Positions 34,833 to 43,944 of a DNA stretch of 64,000 bases are shown here, piece by piece. How positions within the stretch are numbered: the stretch's first letter is position 1; every line of letters starts with the position of its first letter. The translations under genes were made by a program, and so were the position numbers. The stretch covers positions 1 to 64,000 of the forward strand of contig NZ_JACVBX010000014.1 in NCBI RefSeq assembly GCF_014852585.1, in the 5' to 3' direction. A model generated the notes under the pieces. The model had not been told where the DNA came from. It saw nothing but the letters and a program-made list of their open reading frames with translations, and ran no database searches. This stretch comes from Pseudomonas sp. PDM18 (GTDB lineage Bacteria > Pseudomonadota > Gammaproteobacteria > Pseudomonadales > Pseudomonadaceae).

Positions 34833-36248
34833 TCACAGGCCAGCGTGGGCGGCAATGGCGGTAGCGATGGCGATGGCCAGGTGCGACGGGGTGCGCTTGA
34901 TCGAGTACTGGGTCAGTTCCGGGTGGCTTTCAACGAAGCTGGTATTGAACTGGCCGTTACGGAATTCCGGGTTCTTGAGGATTTCCTGGTAGTAGGCCGC
35001 GGTGGTCTTCACGCCCTGCACGCGCATGTCGTCCAGCGCACGCAGGCCGCGGTCCAGCGCCTCTTCCCAGGTCAGCGCCCAGACCACCAGCTTCAGGCAC
35101 ATCGAGTCGTAGTACGGCGGGATGGTGTAGCCGGTGTAGATCGCCGTGTCGGTGCGCACGCCAGGGCCGCCTGGCGCGTAGTAGCGGGTGATCTTGCCGA
35201 AGGACGGCAGGAAGTTGTTCTTCGGGTCTTCGGCGTTGATCCGGAACTGCAACGCGAAGCCGCGGTGAATGATGTCTTCCTGCTTGACCGAGAGCGGCAG
35301 GCCGGAGGCCACGCGGATCTGCTCGCGGACGATGTCGATGCCGGTGATTTCCTCGGTGATGGTGTGTTCCACCTGCACGCGGGTATTCATCTCCATGAAG
35401 TACACCTCGCCGTCGGCGAGCAGGAACTCCACAGTGCCGGCGTTCTCGTAGCCCACGGCCTTGGCCGCGCGCACGGAGAGGTCACCAATGTAGGCACGCT
35501 GCTCGGGGGTGAGCTGCGGGCTGGGGGCGATCTCGATCAGTTTCTGGTTGCGGCGCTGGATCGAACAGTCGCGCTCGAACAGGTGCACGGTGTTGCCGAA
35601 GGAGTCGGCGAGAATCTGCGCCTCGATGTGCTTGGGGTTGACGATGCACTTCTCGAGGAAGACTTCCGCGCTGCCGAACGCCTTGGTGGCCTCGGAGATC
35701 ACGCGGGGGAAGTTCTGCTCCAGCTCTTCGCGGCTGTTGCAGCGGCGGATGCCGCGGCCGCCACCACCGGAGGTGGCCTTGAGCATCACCGGGTAGCCGA
35801 TGCGCTCGGCTTCGGAGAGTGCTTCGGCCAGGTCGGCGACATTGCCTTCGGTGCCGGGAGTGCAGGGCACGCCGGCGGCGATCATGCTGCGGCGCGCTTC
35901 GGTCTTGTCACCCATGCGGCGGATGACTTCCGCCGACGGGCCGATGAACTTGATCCCGCGCTCGGCGCAGATATCGGCCAGCTCGGCGTTCTCGGAGAGG
36001 AAGCCGTAGCCCGGGTGCAGCGCGTCGCAACCGGTTTCCACCGCCAGGTTCACCAGGGCGCGGGGGTTCAGGTAACCCGCCAGCGGATCGGCGCCCAGGC
36101 TGTGGGCTTCGTCGGCGCGCTTGACGTGCAGGGCGTGACGGTCGGCATCGGAATAGACGGCCACCGAACGGATGCCCATCTCAGCACAGGCGCGCACGAT
36201 CCGGACAGCGATCTCCCCACGGTTGGCGATCAGGATTTTCTTGATCAC
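34833..36248 (-). CDS. pycA: Pyruvate carboxylase subunit A (biotin carboxylase)
   Basis: The 471-residue ATP-grasp enzyme carboxylates biotin on PycB. It opens MIKKILIANRGEIAVRIVRACAEMG, and shows the glycine-rich ATP loop KATSGGGGRGIRRC and the metal-site motif YFMEMNTRVQVEHTITEEITGID. It resembles AccC, but the adjacent pycB and divergent pycR identify it as pyruvate carboxylase. The start is a GTG at 36248 with GAGGGAAAG upstream. The leader includes a widely spaced inverted repeat, and two palindromes suited to a LysR regulator lie beyond. Confidence 0.95.
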   Translation of the reverse strand: MIKKILIANRGEIAVRIVRACAEMGIRSVAVYSDADRHALHVKRADEAHSLGADPLAGYLNPRALVNLAVETGCDALHPGYGFLSENAELADICAERGIKFIGPSAEVIRRMGDKTEARRSMIAAGVPCTPGTEGNVADLAEALSEAERIGYPVMLKATSGGGGRGIRRCNSREELEQNFPRVISEATKAFGSAEVFLEKCIVNPKHIEAQILADSFGNTVHLFERDCSIQRRNQKLIEIAPSPQLTPEQRAYIGDLSVRAAKAVGYENAGTVEFLLADGEVYFMEMNTRVQVEHTITEEITGIDIVREQIRVASGLPLSVKQEDIIHRGFALQFRINAEDPKNNFLPSFGKITRYYAPGGPGVRTDTAIYTGYTIPPYYDSMCLKLVVWALTWEEALDRGLRALDDMRVQGVKTTAAYYQEILKNPEFRNGQFNTSFVESHPELTQYSIKRTPSHLAIAIATAIAAHAGL

Positions 36249-36286
36249 TGCAGCTTTCCCTCGGCCCGGGCCTTTTGGACCCCGGC

Positions 36287-36359
36287 GTAAAAACCCATCG
36301 GCAGCTCCGCTCGCGGCAGCTGGCTCTCTCGGCCGGAGCGGGTTCCGGCGTGTTTTTAC
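36287..36359 (-). promoter_or_regulatory. Long-range inverted repeat in the pycA leader
   Basis: GTAAAAAC (36287-36294) and GTTTTTAC (36352-36359) are exact complements enclosing 57 bases that contain further GC-rich complementarity (CAGCTCCGCTC with GAGCGG). The leader RNA could fold into a closed structure just before the pycA start. No known riboswitch was recognised. Confidence 0.35.
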
Positions 36360-36389
36360 CCTAGCGCGGGAGGGAGGATTAACCAAAAT

Positions 36390-36425
36390 CAATAATTATT
36401 GGGGTAGCCATAAAGAATGCTTTAT
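36390..36425. promoter_or_regulatory. Candidate LysR (PycR) binding palindromes
   Basis: A perfect 12-bp palindrome CAATAATTATTG (36390-36401) and a perfect-armed 16-bp palindrome ATAAAGAATGCTTTAT (36410-36425) lie between pycA and the divergent LysR gene. The second has the T-N11-A form of LysR boxes. One may be the regulatory site and the other the activation site. Confidence 0.6.
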
Positions 36426-36460
36426 AGTTGAGCGGAATTGTCGCGATCAGGCCGAGTTCT

Positions 36461-37411
36461 ATGCGTAAGTCATTGATGCGTATGACCCTTCGCCAGCTGC
36501 AGGTTTTCCGCGCGGTGTGCGAAAGCCGTTCCTACAGCCGCGCCGCGGAGGAAATGGCCCTGACCCAGCCGGCGGTGAGCCTGCAGATCCGCCAGCTGGA
36601 AGAGCTGGTCGGCCAGCCGCTGTTCGAGTACATCGGCAAGAAGCTCTACCAGACCGATGCCGCCGACGCCCTGCTGCGCGCCACCACCGACATCTTCCAG
36701 CGCCTGGAAGTGCTGGACATGAACCTCTCCGACCTCAAGGGCTCGCTGCAGGGCCAGCTGCGCCTGGCGGTGGAATCCAGCGCCAAGTACATCACCCCGC
36801 ACCTGTTCGCCGCCTTCCACGCGCAGCACCCGGACGTCAGCCTGAACCTCACGGTGGTCAACCGCGCGCAGGTGATCAAGCGCCTGTCGGACAACCGCGA
36901 CGACCTGGTGATCATGTCCCTGGTGCCGCAGGACATGGCGCTGGAATTCCTGCCCTTCCTGAACAACCCGATCGTTGCGGTGGCGCCGCCGGACCATCCG
37001 CTGTGCAACGCCGCGAAGCTTTCGCTGAAGGACCTGGAACCCTACCCGCTGCTGGTCCGCGAGCCCGGCTCGGGCACGCGCAAGGCCTGTGAGGAACACT
37101 TCCAGCAGAAGCGCGCACACTTCCCGCAGACGCTGGAATTCGCCTCGCTGGAGGGTTCACGCGAAGGGGTGCTGGCGGGTCTGGGGCTGGCGCTGCTGCC
37201 GCGCCACGCGGTGAGCCGCGAACTGCAATCCGGGCTGCTCCACGAGCTGCCGGTGGAAGAGCTGCCGCTCTACCGCAGCTGGTGTCTGGTGCACGCCCGC
37301 GGCAAGCGCCTGAGCCCGGTGGCCCAGGCGTTCGTCGCCTTCATCCGTGAAGAGCGGGCGCTGATCAGCCAGCTGGCCGAACGCTTCGCCGGCCCTGCCT
37401 CGCCGAAGTGA
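36461..37411 (+). CDS. pycR: LysR-family regulator of pyruvate carboxylase
   Basis: The 316-residue protein has the LysR winged helix (LRQLQVFRAVCESRSYSRAAEEMALTQPAVSLQIRQLEELVGQPLFEYIGK, about residues 8-58) and effector domain. Its divergence from pycA is the arrangement known for PycR in P. aeruginosa. Several in-frame starts are possible at 36461, 36476 and 36482; none has a strong ribosome site, and I use 36461. Its 3' end overlaps a small convergent gene by 47 bases. Confidence 0.9.
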   Translation: MRKSLMRMTLRQLQVFRAVCESRSYSRAAEEMALTQPAVSLQIRQLEELVGQPLFEYIGKKLYQTDAADALLRATTDIFQRLEVLDMNLSDLKGSLQGQLRLAVESSAKYITPHLFAAFHAQHPDVSLNLTVVNRAQVIKRLSDNRDDLVIMSLVPQDMALEFLPFLNNPIVAVAPPDHPLCNAAKLSLKDLEPYPLLVREPGSGTRKACEEHFQQKRAHFPQTLEFASLEGSREGVLAGLGLALLPRHAVSRELQSGLLHELPVEELPLYRSWCLVHARGKRLSPVAQAFVAFIREERALISQLAERFAGPASPK

Positions 37412-37580
37412 GGTAGACGGCGGCGATCAGGTCGGGATAATCGGAGGTTTCGAGGGCGAGGCGCTGGGCCTCCATGCGATCCTCGATGGCGCGACGGAAC
37501 TGCATGCGTCGTTGGTCTTCGAGCTTGCGGCGGGTCTTGCTATCCACTTGCAGCTGGGTGTCGTCGATATGGCGGGGCAT
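37365..37580 (-). CDS. PA3496-family small putative envelope integrity protein
   Basis: The 71-residue protein reads MPRHIDDTQLQVDSKTRRKLEDQRRMQFRRAIEDRMEAQRLALE, a highly charged N-terminal half, followed by a short ETSDYPDLIAAVYL tail. This matches from memory the small Pseudomonas family named for PA3496. A GGAG site lies eight bases before the ATG. The tail beyond about residue 56 (TSARQGRRSVRPAG) overlaps the convergent pycR gene by 47 bases and may be a recent extension. Function is not established. Confidence 0.75.
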   Translation of the reverse strand: MPRHIDDTQLQVDSKTRRKLEDQRRMQFRRAIEDRMEAQRLALETSDYPDLIAAVYLTSARQGRRSVRPAG

Positions 37581-37726
37581 CTCGCATCTCCCAAGGCCTG
37601 AGGGCTGGAGACGCCAGCATGCTGACGATGGATGACCGTTTGACGACGCGGGAATGAAGCGCCGGTGACGCCGACGGGCGGTTGGCATCGGGGCGATTTC
37701 GGATAACCCGAGGAGCCTTTGATCTT

Positions 37727-37805
37727 CGTAGGAGCGAGCTTGCTCGCGAACCGCCCGCCGTCAGAGTTCCCAGTCGACGCTATTCGCGAGCAAGCTCGCT
37801 CCTAC
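37727..37805. repeat. REP pair (GTAGGAGCGAGCTTGCTCGCGAA)
   Basis: Two inverted REP units face each other: CGTAGGAGCGAGCTTGCTCG at the left and GCGAGCAAGCTCGCTCCTAC at the right, separated by about 40 bases. Related pairs are at 48262-48354, 50510-50581 and 56832-56943. This one lies just after the hexR stop. Confidence 0.9.
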
Positions 37806-37837
37806 AGAAAAGCCTTCTCTCGCCTACAGGTACTGTC

Positions 37838-38722
37838 TTAGGACGCCTCTTCCGGGCGCTCTTCGTGGTTCTTCACCACCTTCGGCGACAGGCGCAGGCT
37901 GCGCAGGCTGCGCTTCACGCTCTTGAGGTGATTCACCAGGTCCGGGCCGCGGGCCATGGCTACGCCCATCGCCAGCACGTCGATCACCACCAGGTGAGCG
38001 ATACGCGAGGTTAGCGGGGTGTAGATATCGGTGTCTTCGTGCACGTCTACCGCCAGATTGACCGTGGCCAGGTCCGCCAGCGGAGTCTGGCTGGGGCACA
38101 GGGTGATCAGCGTGGCGCCGGCTTCGCGCACCAGGTTGGCGGTCACCAGAAGGTCCTTGGAACGGCCGGACTGGGAGATGCAGATTGCCACGTCCGAGGG
38201 CTTCAGGGTCACCGCCGACATGGCCTGCATGTGCGGGTCGGAGTAGGCCGCCGCCGACAGGAGCAGGCGGAAGAACTTGTGCTGGGCATCCGCCGCCACC
38301 GCGCCGGAGGCGCCGAAACCGTAGAACTCGACGCGCTGGGCGTGGGCGATGGCCGCGATGGCGCGTTCCAGGGCGTGGGTGTCGAGGTTCTCGCGCACCT
38401 CCATCAGCGAGTGCAGGGTGGTGTCGAAGATCTTCAGGCTGAAGTCCGCCACCGAGTCGCTCTCGTTGATCGAGAACTGGCCGAAACTGGCGCCGGCGGC
38501 CAGGCTCTGCGCCAGCTTGAGCTTGAGGTCCTGGAAGCCGCTGCAACCAATGGCGCGGCAGAAGCGCACGATGGTCGGCTCGCTGACGCCAACACTGTGG
38601 GCGAGGTCCGCCATGGAGCTGTGCATGACCGATGCAGGGTCCTGCATCACGTGATCGGCAACCTTGAGCTCCGACTTGCGGAGCAGATGACGCGACTGGG
38701 CAATGTGCTGCAAAAGGTTCAC
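37838..38722 (-). CDS. hexR: HexR-like RpiR-family regulator
   Basis: The 294-residue protein has an N-terminal RpiR helix-turn-helix domain (about residues 1-77, with MADLAHSVGVSEPTIVRFCRAIGCSGFQDLK) and a C-terminal SIS sugar-phosphate domain (about 120-260, with FYGFGASGAVA and ISQSGRSKDLL). HexR represses central carbon genes and releases DNA with 2-keto-3-deoxy-6-phosphogluconate. It is divergent from zwf, and a perfect HexR box lies between. The start is a GTG at 38722. Pseudomonas may carry a second HexR in its main glucose cluster; this pair corresponds to the extra copy in P. aeruginosa. Confidence 0.88.
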   Translation of the reverse strand: MNLLQHIAQSRHLLRKSELKVADHVMQDPASVMHSSMADLAHSVGVSEPTIVRFCRAIGCSGFQDLKLKLAQSLAAGASFGQFSINESDSVADFSLKIFDTTLHSLMEVRENLDTHALERAIAAIAHAQRVEFYGFGASGAVAADAQHKFFRLLLSAAAYSDPHMQAMSAVTLKPSDVAICISQSGRSKDLLVTANLVREAGATLITLCPSQTPLADLATVNLAVDVHEDTDIYTPLTSRIAHLVVIDVLAMGVAMARGPDLVNHLKSVKRSLRSLRLSPKVVKNHEERPEEAS

Positions 38723-38766
38723 AGGGATAGGCTCGGTGATAGTTGTCTGAAATTTATGTAGTCTTG

Positions 38767-38783
38767 TTGTAGTTATACTACAA
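38767..38783. promoter_or_regulatory. HexR operator
   Basis: The 17-bp sequence TTGTAGTTATACTACAA is a perfect palindrome around a central base and matches the HexR consensus TGTARTTAHACTACA. It sits 30 bases before the zwf start and 45 bases before the hexR start, so one site may control both. Confidence 0.9.
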
Positions 38784-38812
38784 AACTAACCGCCACGCCC
38801 AGGGAATAAGTC

Positions 38813-40288
38813 TTGAATACGCCCGCCAGCCTTAGTCTTCCCAGCTCCTGCGACATTCTGGTGTTCGGCGGCAGCGGTGACCTGGCGCTGCACAAGCTGC
38901 TGCCGGCGCTCTATCACCTGCACCGGGAGAATCGCCTGCCGGCCGACACGCGGATCTTCGCCCTGGCCCGCAGCCAGCGCGACAACGCCGCCTACCTCGC
39001 CCTGGCCGAACGCAACTGCCGCGCCCAGGTGGCGCGCAGCGACTTTTCCGCCGAGGCCTGGCGCAGTTTCGCCCAGCGCCTGGAATACGTGGCGATGGAC
39101 GCCTCGCAGAGCGCCGACTTCGCCCGTGTGGCCAAGGCCCTCAAGCGCACGGAAGGCCGCGTGCTGGTGCACTATCTGGCCACCGCGCCGAGCCTGTTCG
39201 CGCCGATTGCGCAGAACCTGAAGATCGCCGGCCTCGCCGGGCCGCTGGCGCGCATCGTGCTGGAGAAGCCGCTGGGGCATTCGCTGGAGTCGGCGGTGGC
39301 GATCAACCAGGCCATCGGTGAAGTATTCGACGAGTCGCGGGTGTTCCGCATCGATCACTACCTGGGCAAGGAAACCGTGCAGAACCTGATGGCCCTGCGC
39401 TTCGCCAACACCCTGTTCGAGCCGGTGTGGCGCAACGGGCACATCGACCACGTGCAGATCACCGTCAGCGAAACCCTGGGCGTGGAGAACCGCGGCAGCT
39501 ACTACGACCATGCCGGGGCCATGCGTGACATGGTGCAGAACCACCTGCTGCAACTGCTCTGCCTGGTGACCATGGAGGCGCCGGTGCGCTTCGACGCCGA
39601 GGCGGTGCGCAACGAGAAGGTGAAGATCCTCCAGGCGCTCCGGCCGATTTCCGGGCAGGACGTGCAGGACAAGACCGTGCGCGGCCAGTACACCGCCGGG
39701 CACATCGGCGGGCAGGAAGTGCCGGCCTACTGGTTCGAGAAAAATGTCGACAACGACAGCGATACCGAGACTTTCGTCGCCGTTCAGGCCGAGATCGACA
39801 ACTGGCGCTGGAGCGGCGTTCCGTTCTATTTGCGCACCGGCAAGCGCATGGCGAAGAAATGCTCGGAGATCGTCATTCAGTTCAAGCCGGTGCCCAACAG
39901 CCTGATCGGCAGCGGCGCCGGCGCGGCCAACCGCCTGTGGATAAGACTGCAGCCGGAGGAGCGCATCAGCGTGCAGCTGATGGCCAAGGCCCCCGGCAAG
40001 GGCATGCAACTGGAACCGGTGGAACTGGACCTCAACCTCGCCCAAGCCTTCAACACTAACAAGCGCCGCTGGGACGCCTACGAACGCCTGCTGCTGGACG
40101 TGATCGAGGGCGATTCGACGCTGTTCATGCGCCGCGACGAGGTAGAAGCGGCCTGGAGCTGGATCGACCCGATCATCAAGGGCTGGCACGAGCATTACCT
40201 GAGCCCGCGCCCCTACCCCGCCGGCAGCAATGGGCCGGAGCAGGCGCAGACGCTGCTGGAGTTGCAGGGGCGGCGCTGGCTGGAGTGA
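38813..40288 (+). CDS. zwf: Glucose-6-phosphate 1-dehydrogenase
   Basis: The 491-residue enzyme oxidises glucose 6-phosphate to 6-phosphogluconolactone with NADP or NAD, feeding the Entner-Doudoroff and pentose phosphate routes. The nucleotide loop is GGSGDLA (19-25), the substrate motif is EKPLG (151-155) and the active-site signature is RIDHYLGKE (179-187). The only plausible start is a TTG at 38813 with GGGAATAAG upstream; the next ATG is far inside the fold. It is controlled by the HexR box just upstream. No edd, eda or pgl gene is nearby. Confidence 0.95.
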   Translation: MNTPASLSLPSSCDILVFGGSGDLALHKLLPALYHLHRENRLPADTRIFALARSQRDNAAYLALAERNCRAQVARSDFSAEAWRSFAQRLEYVAMDASQSADFARVAKALKRTEGRVLVHYLATAPSLFAPIAQNLKIAGLAGPLARIVLEKPLGHSLESAVAINQAIGEVFDESRVFRIDHYLGKETVQNLMALRFANTLFEPVWRNGHIDHVQITVSETLGVENRGSYYDHAGAMRDMVQNHLLQLLCLVTMEAPVRFDAEAVRNEKVKILQALRPISGQDVQDKTVRGQYTAGHIGGQEVPAYWFEKNVDNDSDTETFVAVQAEIDNWRWSGVPFYLRTGKRMAKKCSEIVIQFKPVPNSLIGSGAGAANRLWIRLQPEERISVQLMAKAPGKGMQLEPVELDLNLAQAFNTNKRRWDAYERLLLDVIEGDSTLFMRRDEVEAAWSWIDPIIKGWHEHYLSPRPYPAGSNGPEQAQTLLELQGRRWLE

Positions 40289-40391
40289 TGCACCGCGCGG
40301 GTTTTGCCGGATGAAAGCCTCCTGGGATGGCGAGGAGCACAGCGATACCCATCCCGCAATTGCCGTGCGTGCCCGCCACGAGTCGCCCGGA

Positions 40392-42824
40392 TCAGAACTC
40401 CACCGTGGTCGAAAACTCGAACTGCCGAGGCTCGCCGATAGCCACGTAGAGGTTGTTCGCCGCCGACGGGTAATAGGTGCGGTCGAACAGGTTCTTCACG
40501 TTGAACTGGAAACCGACGTTGTGCCCGCCCACTTTGGTGTCGTAGCTGGCGAAGGCGTCGGCCACGGTGTAGGACGGCAGCTCGAAGGAGTTGGACGGAT
40601 CGCCCGCGCGCTTGCCCACATAACGCGCGCCGCCGCCCAGGCGCAGGTCGTCGCCGCCGAGCAGCGAGCCGGCGTCGTACACCGCCGTCAGCGAGGCGGT
40701 TTCCTTCGCCACGTTCTGTAGTCGGTTGCCCTCCAACTCCGGATCCTCGGTCACTTCCGCATCTAGCCAGGCGTAGCTGCCGAGCAGGCTCCAGCTGTCA
40801 GTCAGTTGGCCGGTGACATCCAGCTCGGCGCCATAGGAGCGCACCTTGCCGGCGGTGCTGACGCGGCTGTCGCCGTTGGCGTCGAGCTGGGTGACCATCA
40901 CGTTGCGCTTGCGGATGTCGAAGAACGCCAGGTTGGCGGTGACGCGGCCGGGCATATCGAGCTTGCCGCCGATTTCCCAGGACGACGCCTCCTCAGGCTG
41001 GATCGCCGAGTCGATCACCTCGCCCGTGGAGAGCGGCGCGATGGTGGAGTTGGGCTTGAACGACTGGGTATAGCTGCCGTAAAGCGACATCTCGTCGTTG
41101 ATCTTGTAGATCACCCCGGCGCGTGGCACCCACTTCTGCCCGCTGATATCGGTGTTGGCCTTGAATGGCCGGCCACGCCCGGCGTACTGGTCGTACATCT
41201 GGTAGCGCCCGCCAGCGACCAGGATCCAGTGGTCGTCCAGATGCCAGGAATCCTGCAGGAACAGCGAATCACTGCGCAGCTTGTCAGTCTGGTCGCTGTC
41301 CGACGGGCTGACGCGGGTGGCCGGGGAAATCTGCCCGTAGACCGGATCGAGGTAGTTCAGGGTGGTGTTCTTGGTGTCGCGGATCAGGTCGGCGCGATAG
41401 ATCTTGCGCTTCTCGCTGTCGACGCCGACCACCAGTTCGTGGCGAAAGCCGCCCAGTTGCAGGTCGCCGTTCAGGCTGGCGGTGGCGAAGCTGTCGCTGC
41501 TCACCGCACCGTGGGTGCCGTCGACGCGACGGGTGACGGTGCCGTTGCCGTTGCCGTTGACCTTGGTCACCCGCGCCTGGTTGTCGTCGTAGGTCTCGCG
41601 GGTCCAGCCGTAGGCGAAGTGCGCCTTCCAGGCGTCGTCGAGGCGGTGCTCGATGTCCAGGCGGCTCAGGTCGGAGCGGCCTTCAGTGATATTGAACGGC
41701 TCGTCCAGCCGGCGGCTGCGCGGGATGTCCAGCGGCCTGTTGGTGCGTGGATCGATGGCGGTGCCACGGTCGAACGGCGTCTTGAACTCGCGGTGCTCGT
41801 AGCTGAGGTTGATCGTGGTGTCCTCACCGAACCAGGCCAGCGATGGCGCGACGAGGGTTTCGCGCTGCTGGCCGAAGTTGCGCCAGTAGTTCTCGTCCTG
41901 GTGATCGACGATCAGCCGGTAGGCCAAGTTGCTCTCGCCCAGCGCGCCGGTGGTATCGATCTGCGCGCCGCTGCCCTGCTTGCCGTGGGCGAAGGTCGAG
42001 CCACGCAGGGTGACGGCGTTGTATTGCTGCAGCTGCGGCTTCTTGCTCACCACATTGACCACGCCGCCCGGGTCCTGGATGCCGTAGAGAACGGAGGCCG
42101 GACCTTTTAGCACTTCGACGTGATCGGCGGTGGCGGTGAGGTTGCGGCCCAGCACCGAGGGCAATCCGTCGCGCATGATCGAGCCGTCGCGGTTGTCGCC
42201 GAAGCCGCGCTTCATCACCGCGTCCTGGGTGCCGCCGAGGGTGTTGGCCTGGGTCACGCCGCTGACGTTGCCCAGCGCGTCGTCGAGGTTGCGCGGCTTC
42301 TGGTCGCGCAGCGCCTGCGCCGGAACGGTGACGATGCTCTGCGGGGTTTCCAGCACCAGCGTGTCCGTGCGGCCGATGGAGGCCACCGGCGCTGGCTGGT
42401 AGCTGGTGGCAGCAGTCTGACCGGTGACGGTGGTGTCGTTGAGACTCAGGGTGTCGACGGGCAGGCGCTCCAGGGTCAGGGTATGACCATCGAGGGCGCG
42501 GAAGCGGTAACCGGAACCGGCGAGGAGACGGTTCAGCGCGTCATTGCCGCTGAGCTGGCCGGAGACCGCCGGGGCCTTGAGGTCGTAAGGTGCGTCATCG
42601 GTGTAGACCACGCTCAGGCCGCTCACCCGGCTGAACTCGCTGAGCGCCTGGGGCAGCGGCTGGGCGGCGATGTCGAAAGCGAATTTCGCCTGCAGCGCGG
42701 AACTGGTGGCGGCTTCTTCGGCTATTGCGGCCGGTGCCTGCGCGGCGACCAGAGCGGTGCCGAGCACGAAGGCGGCGAGCGGTTTCAGGGACAGTTCGGG
42801 GACAGCGCGGCGCAGCGGGGTCAT
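40392..42824 (-). CDS. TonB-dependent siderophore receptor with STN signalling domain
   Basis: The protein (about 810 residues from the ATG at 42824) has a signal peptide ending near AIAEEA, then an STN domain (about 45-100: FDIAAQPLPQALSEFSRVSGLSVVYTDD), a plug domain (about 135-250, with VLETPQSIVTVPAQALRDQ and RDGLPSVLGRNLTATADHVEVLKGPASVLYG) and a 22-strand barrel ending in phenylalanine. STN receptors transport a ferric siderophore and signal to an anti-sigma factor. The upstream sigma/anti-sigma genes complete the system. It resembles ferrichrome/ferrioxamine receptors, but the ligand is not certain. An upstream ATG in the palindromic leader is an alternative start. Confidence 0.93.
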   Translation of the reverse strand: MTPLRRAVPELSLKPLAAFVLGTALVAAQAPAAIAEEAATSSALQAKFAFDIAAQPLPQALSEFSRVSGLSVVYTDDAPYDLKAPAVSGQLSGNDALNRLLAGSGYRFRALDGHTLTLERLPVDTLSLNDTTVTGQTAATSYQPAPVASIGRTDTLVLETPQSIVTVPAQALRDQKPRNLDDALGNVSGVTQANTLGGTQDAVMKRGFGDNRDGSIMRDGLPSVLGRNLTATADHVEVLKGPASVLYGIQDPGGVVNVVSKKPQLQQYNAVTLRGSTFAHGKQGSGAQIDTTGALGESNLAYRLIVDHQDENYWRNFGQQRETLVAPSLAWFGEDTTINLSYEHREFKTPFDRGTAIDPRTNRPLDIPRSRRLDEPFNITEGRSDLSRLDIEHRLDDAWKAHFAYGWTRETYDDNQARVTKVNGNGNGTVTRRVDGTHGAVSSDSFATASLNGDLQLGGFRHELVVGVDSEKRKIYRADLIRDTKNTTLNYLDPVYGQISPATRVSPSDSDQTDKLRSDSLFLQDSWHLDDHWILVAGGRYQMYDQYAGRGRPFKANTDISGQKWVPRAGVIYKINDEMSLYGSYTQSFKPNSTIAPLSTGEVIDSAIQPEEASSWEIGGKLDMPGRVTANLAFFDIRKRNVMVTQLDANGDSRVSTAGKVRSYGAELDVTGQLTDSWSLLGSYAWLDAEVTEDPELEGNRLQNVAKETASLTAVYDAGSLLGGDDLRLGGGARYVGKRAGDPSNSFELPSYTVADAFASYDTKVGGHNVGFQFNVKNLFDRTYYPSAANNLYVAIGEPRQFEFSTTVEF

Positions 42825-42857
42825 CGGGGGCTCACTTGCTCGAAAGGTCGACTTCAC

Positions 42858-42934
42858 ATGCGAATAAATCGCATTCATGACCACTACACGGAGCAGCCGC
42901 GTCGGTACCTCATCCCTTTTTCGAAAATATTTTC
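42858..42934 (-). promoter_or_regulatory. Palindromes upstream of the receptor gene
   Basis: ATGCGAATAAATCGCAT (42858-42874, 6-bp arms) and GAAAATATTTTC (42923-42934, fully symmetrical) are markedly AT-rich in a GC-rich setting. They lie between the anti-sigma gene and the receptor, where the ECF sigma factor would act. No clear FecI-type promoter could be called. Confidence 0.4.
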
Positions 42935-42939
42935 CGCGC

Positions 42940-43944
42940 TCAGCGAATCAGCACGAAGCGCCCGAGCAGCGGCTGCTGGCGGAAGCCCACCACCGCCTGC
43001 AGCGAATCCAGCGCGGCCTGTGGGTCGGCGCTGCGGAAACTGCCGCTGACCCGACGCTGTGCCAGCTCCGGGTCGAGCAGTACGATGCGCCCCGGGTAGT
43101 AGGTGCCCAGACGCTCCAGCACCTCGCCCAGCGGCGCGCGGTAGAAGGTCAGCCAACCCTGGCGCCAGGCGAGCGCGGCCTGTGCGTCGTCGGGCTGTGC
43201 CTCACCCAGCTTCGTGCCGTCGATTTCAATACGTTCGCCAGCCCCGAGCACCACTTCCGGTCCGCCAACCGCGTGGCTGCCACGCACCGAGACGCGGCCT
43301 TCGGCGACGGTGACGCGGGTCTGCCCGCCCAGACGACGGACTTCGAATTCGGTGCCCAGCACCCGCGCTTCGCCTTCGCCCGCGCGCACTACGAAGGGCT
43401 TCGGCAGGTGCTTTACGGCAAAGGAGGCGGCGCCGCGCAACAGCTCGACGCGGCGTTGCTCGCCGTCCAGGGAGACGGCGACGGCGCTGTCGGCATCCAG
43501 GGTCAGGCGCGAGCCGTCGTCCAGGGTGATCTCGCGGACTTTGCCCGGTGCGCTGACGTAGTCCGCGGAGAGGTCGGTGAGCCAGTTGCCCGGCGACCAC
43601 CAACCACCGGCCCAGAGCATCAGCAGCAGGCACGCGGCGCTGGCCAGCGGATAGCCCCAGCGTCGGTGATTGGGTTGCGCGCGACGATTCGCGGGGCGCT
43701 CCATCTGCGCCAGATAGGCGCTCAAGGCGTCGCCCTCCTCCATCGCCAGCCGTTGCGCCGGCGCGGCACTGGCCTGCCAGAGCGCATCGACTTCGGCATA
43801 GGCGCTGGCGTGCCGGGGATCAGCCGCCAGCCAGGCCTGGAAAGCACCCAACCAGGCTTCGCCGCCGCGATCATACAGACGCAGCAGCCACTGGCGCGCC
43901 TGACGCTGGGCGTCCTCGGGCGAGGTGGCGATGTCGGGCTTCAT
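42940..43944 (-). CDS. FecR/FpvR-family anti-sigma factor
   Basis: The 334-residue protein has a cytoplasmic N-terminal DUF4880-type region (AQRQARQWLLRLYDRGGEAWLGAFQAWLAADPRHASAYAEVDALWQ, about residues 12-57), one membrane segment (about 94-112: LASAACLLLMLWAGGWW) and a periplasmic FecR domain with YVSAPGKVREITLDDGSRLTLDADSAV. Its C-terminal domain would contact the receptor STN domain. Its ATG overlaps the stop of the sigma gene by one base. Confidence 0.94.
   Translation of the reverse strand: MKPDIATSPEDAQRQARQWLLRLYDRGGEAWLGAFQAWLAADPRHASAYAEVDALWQASAAPAQRLAMEEGDALSAYLAQMERPANRRAQPNHRRWGYPLASAACLLLMLWAGGWWSPGNWLTDLSADYVSAPGKVREITLDDGSRLTLDADSAVAVSLDGEQRRVELLRGAASFAVKHLPKPFVVRAGEGEARVLGTEFEVRRLGGQTRVTVAEGRVSVRGSHAVGGPEVVLGAGERIEIDGTKLGEAQPDDAQAALAWRQGWLTFYRAPLGEVLERLGTYYPGRIVLLDPELAQRRVSGSFRSADPQAALDSLQAVVGFRQQPLLGRFVLIR

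Noticed and set aside
34833-36248. Acetyl-CoA carboxylase subunit AccC
   Set aside because: Sequence similarity is expected, but accB is absent and pycB and pycR flank it.
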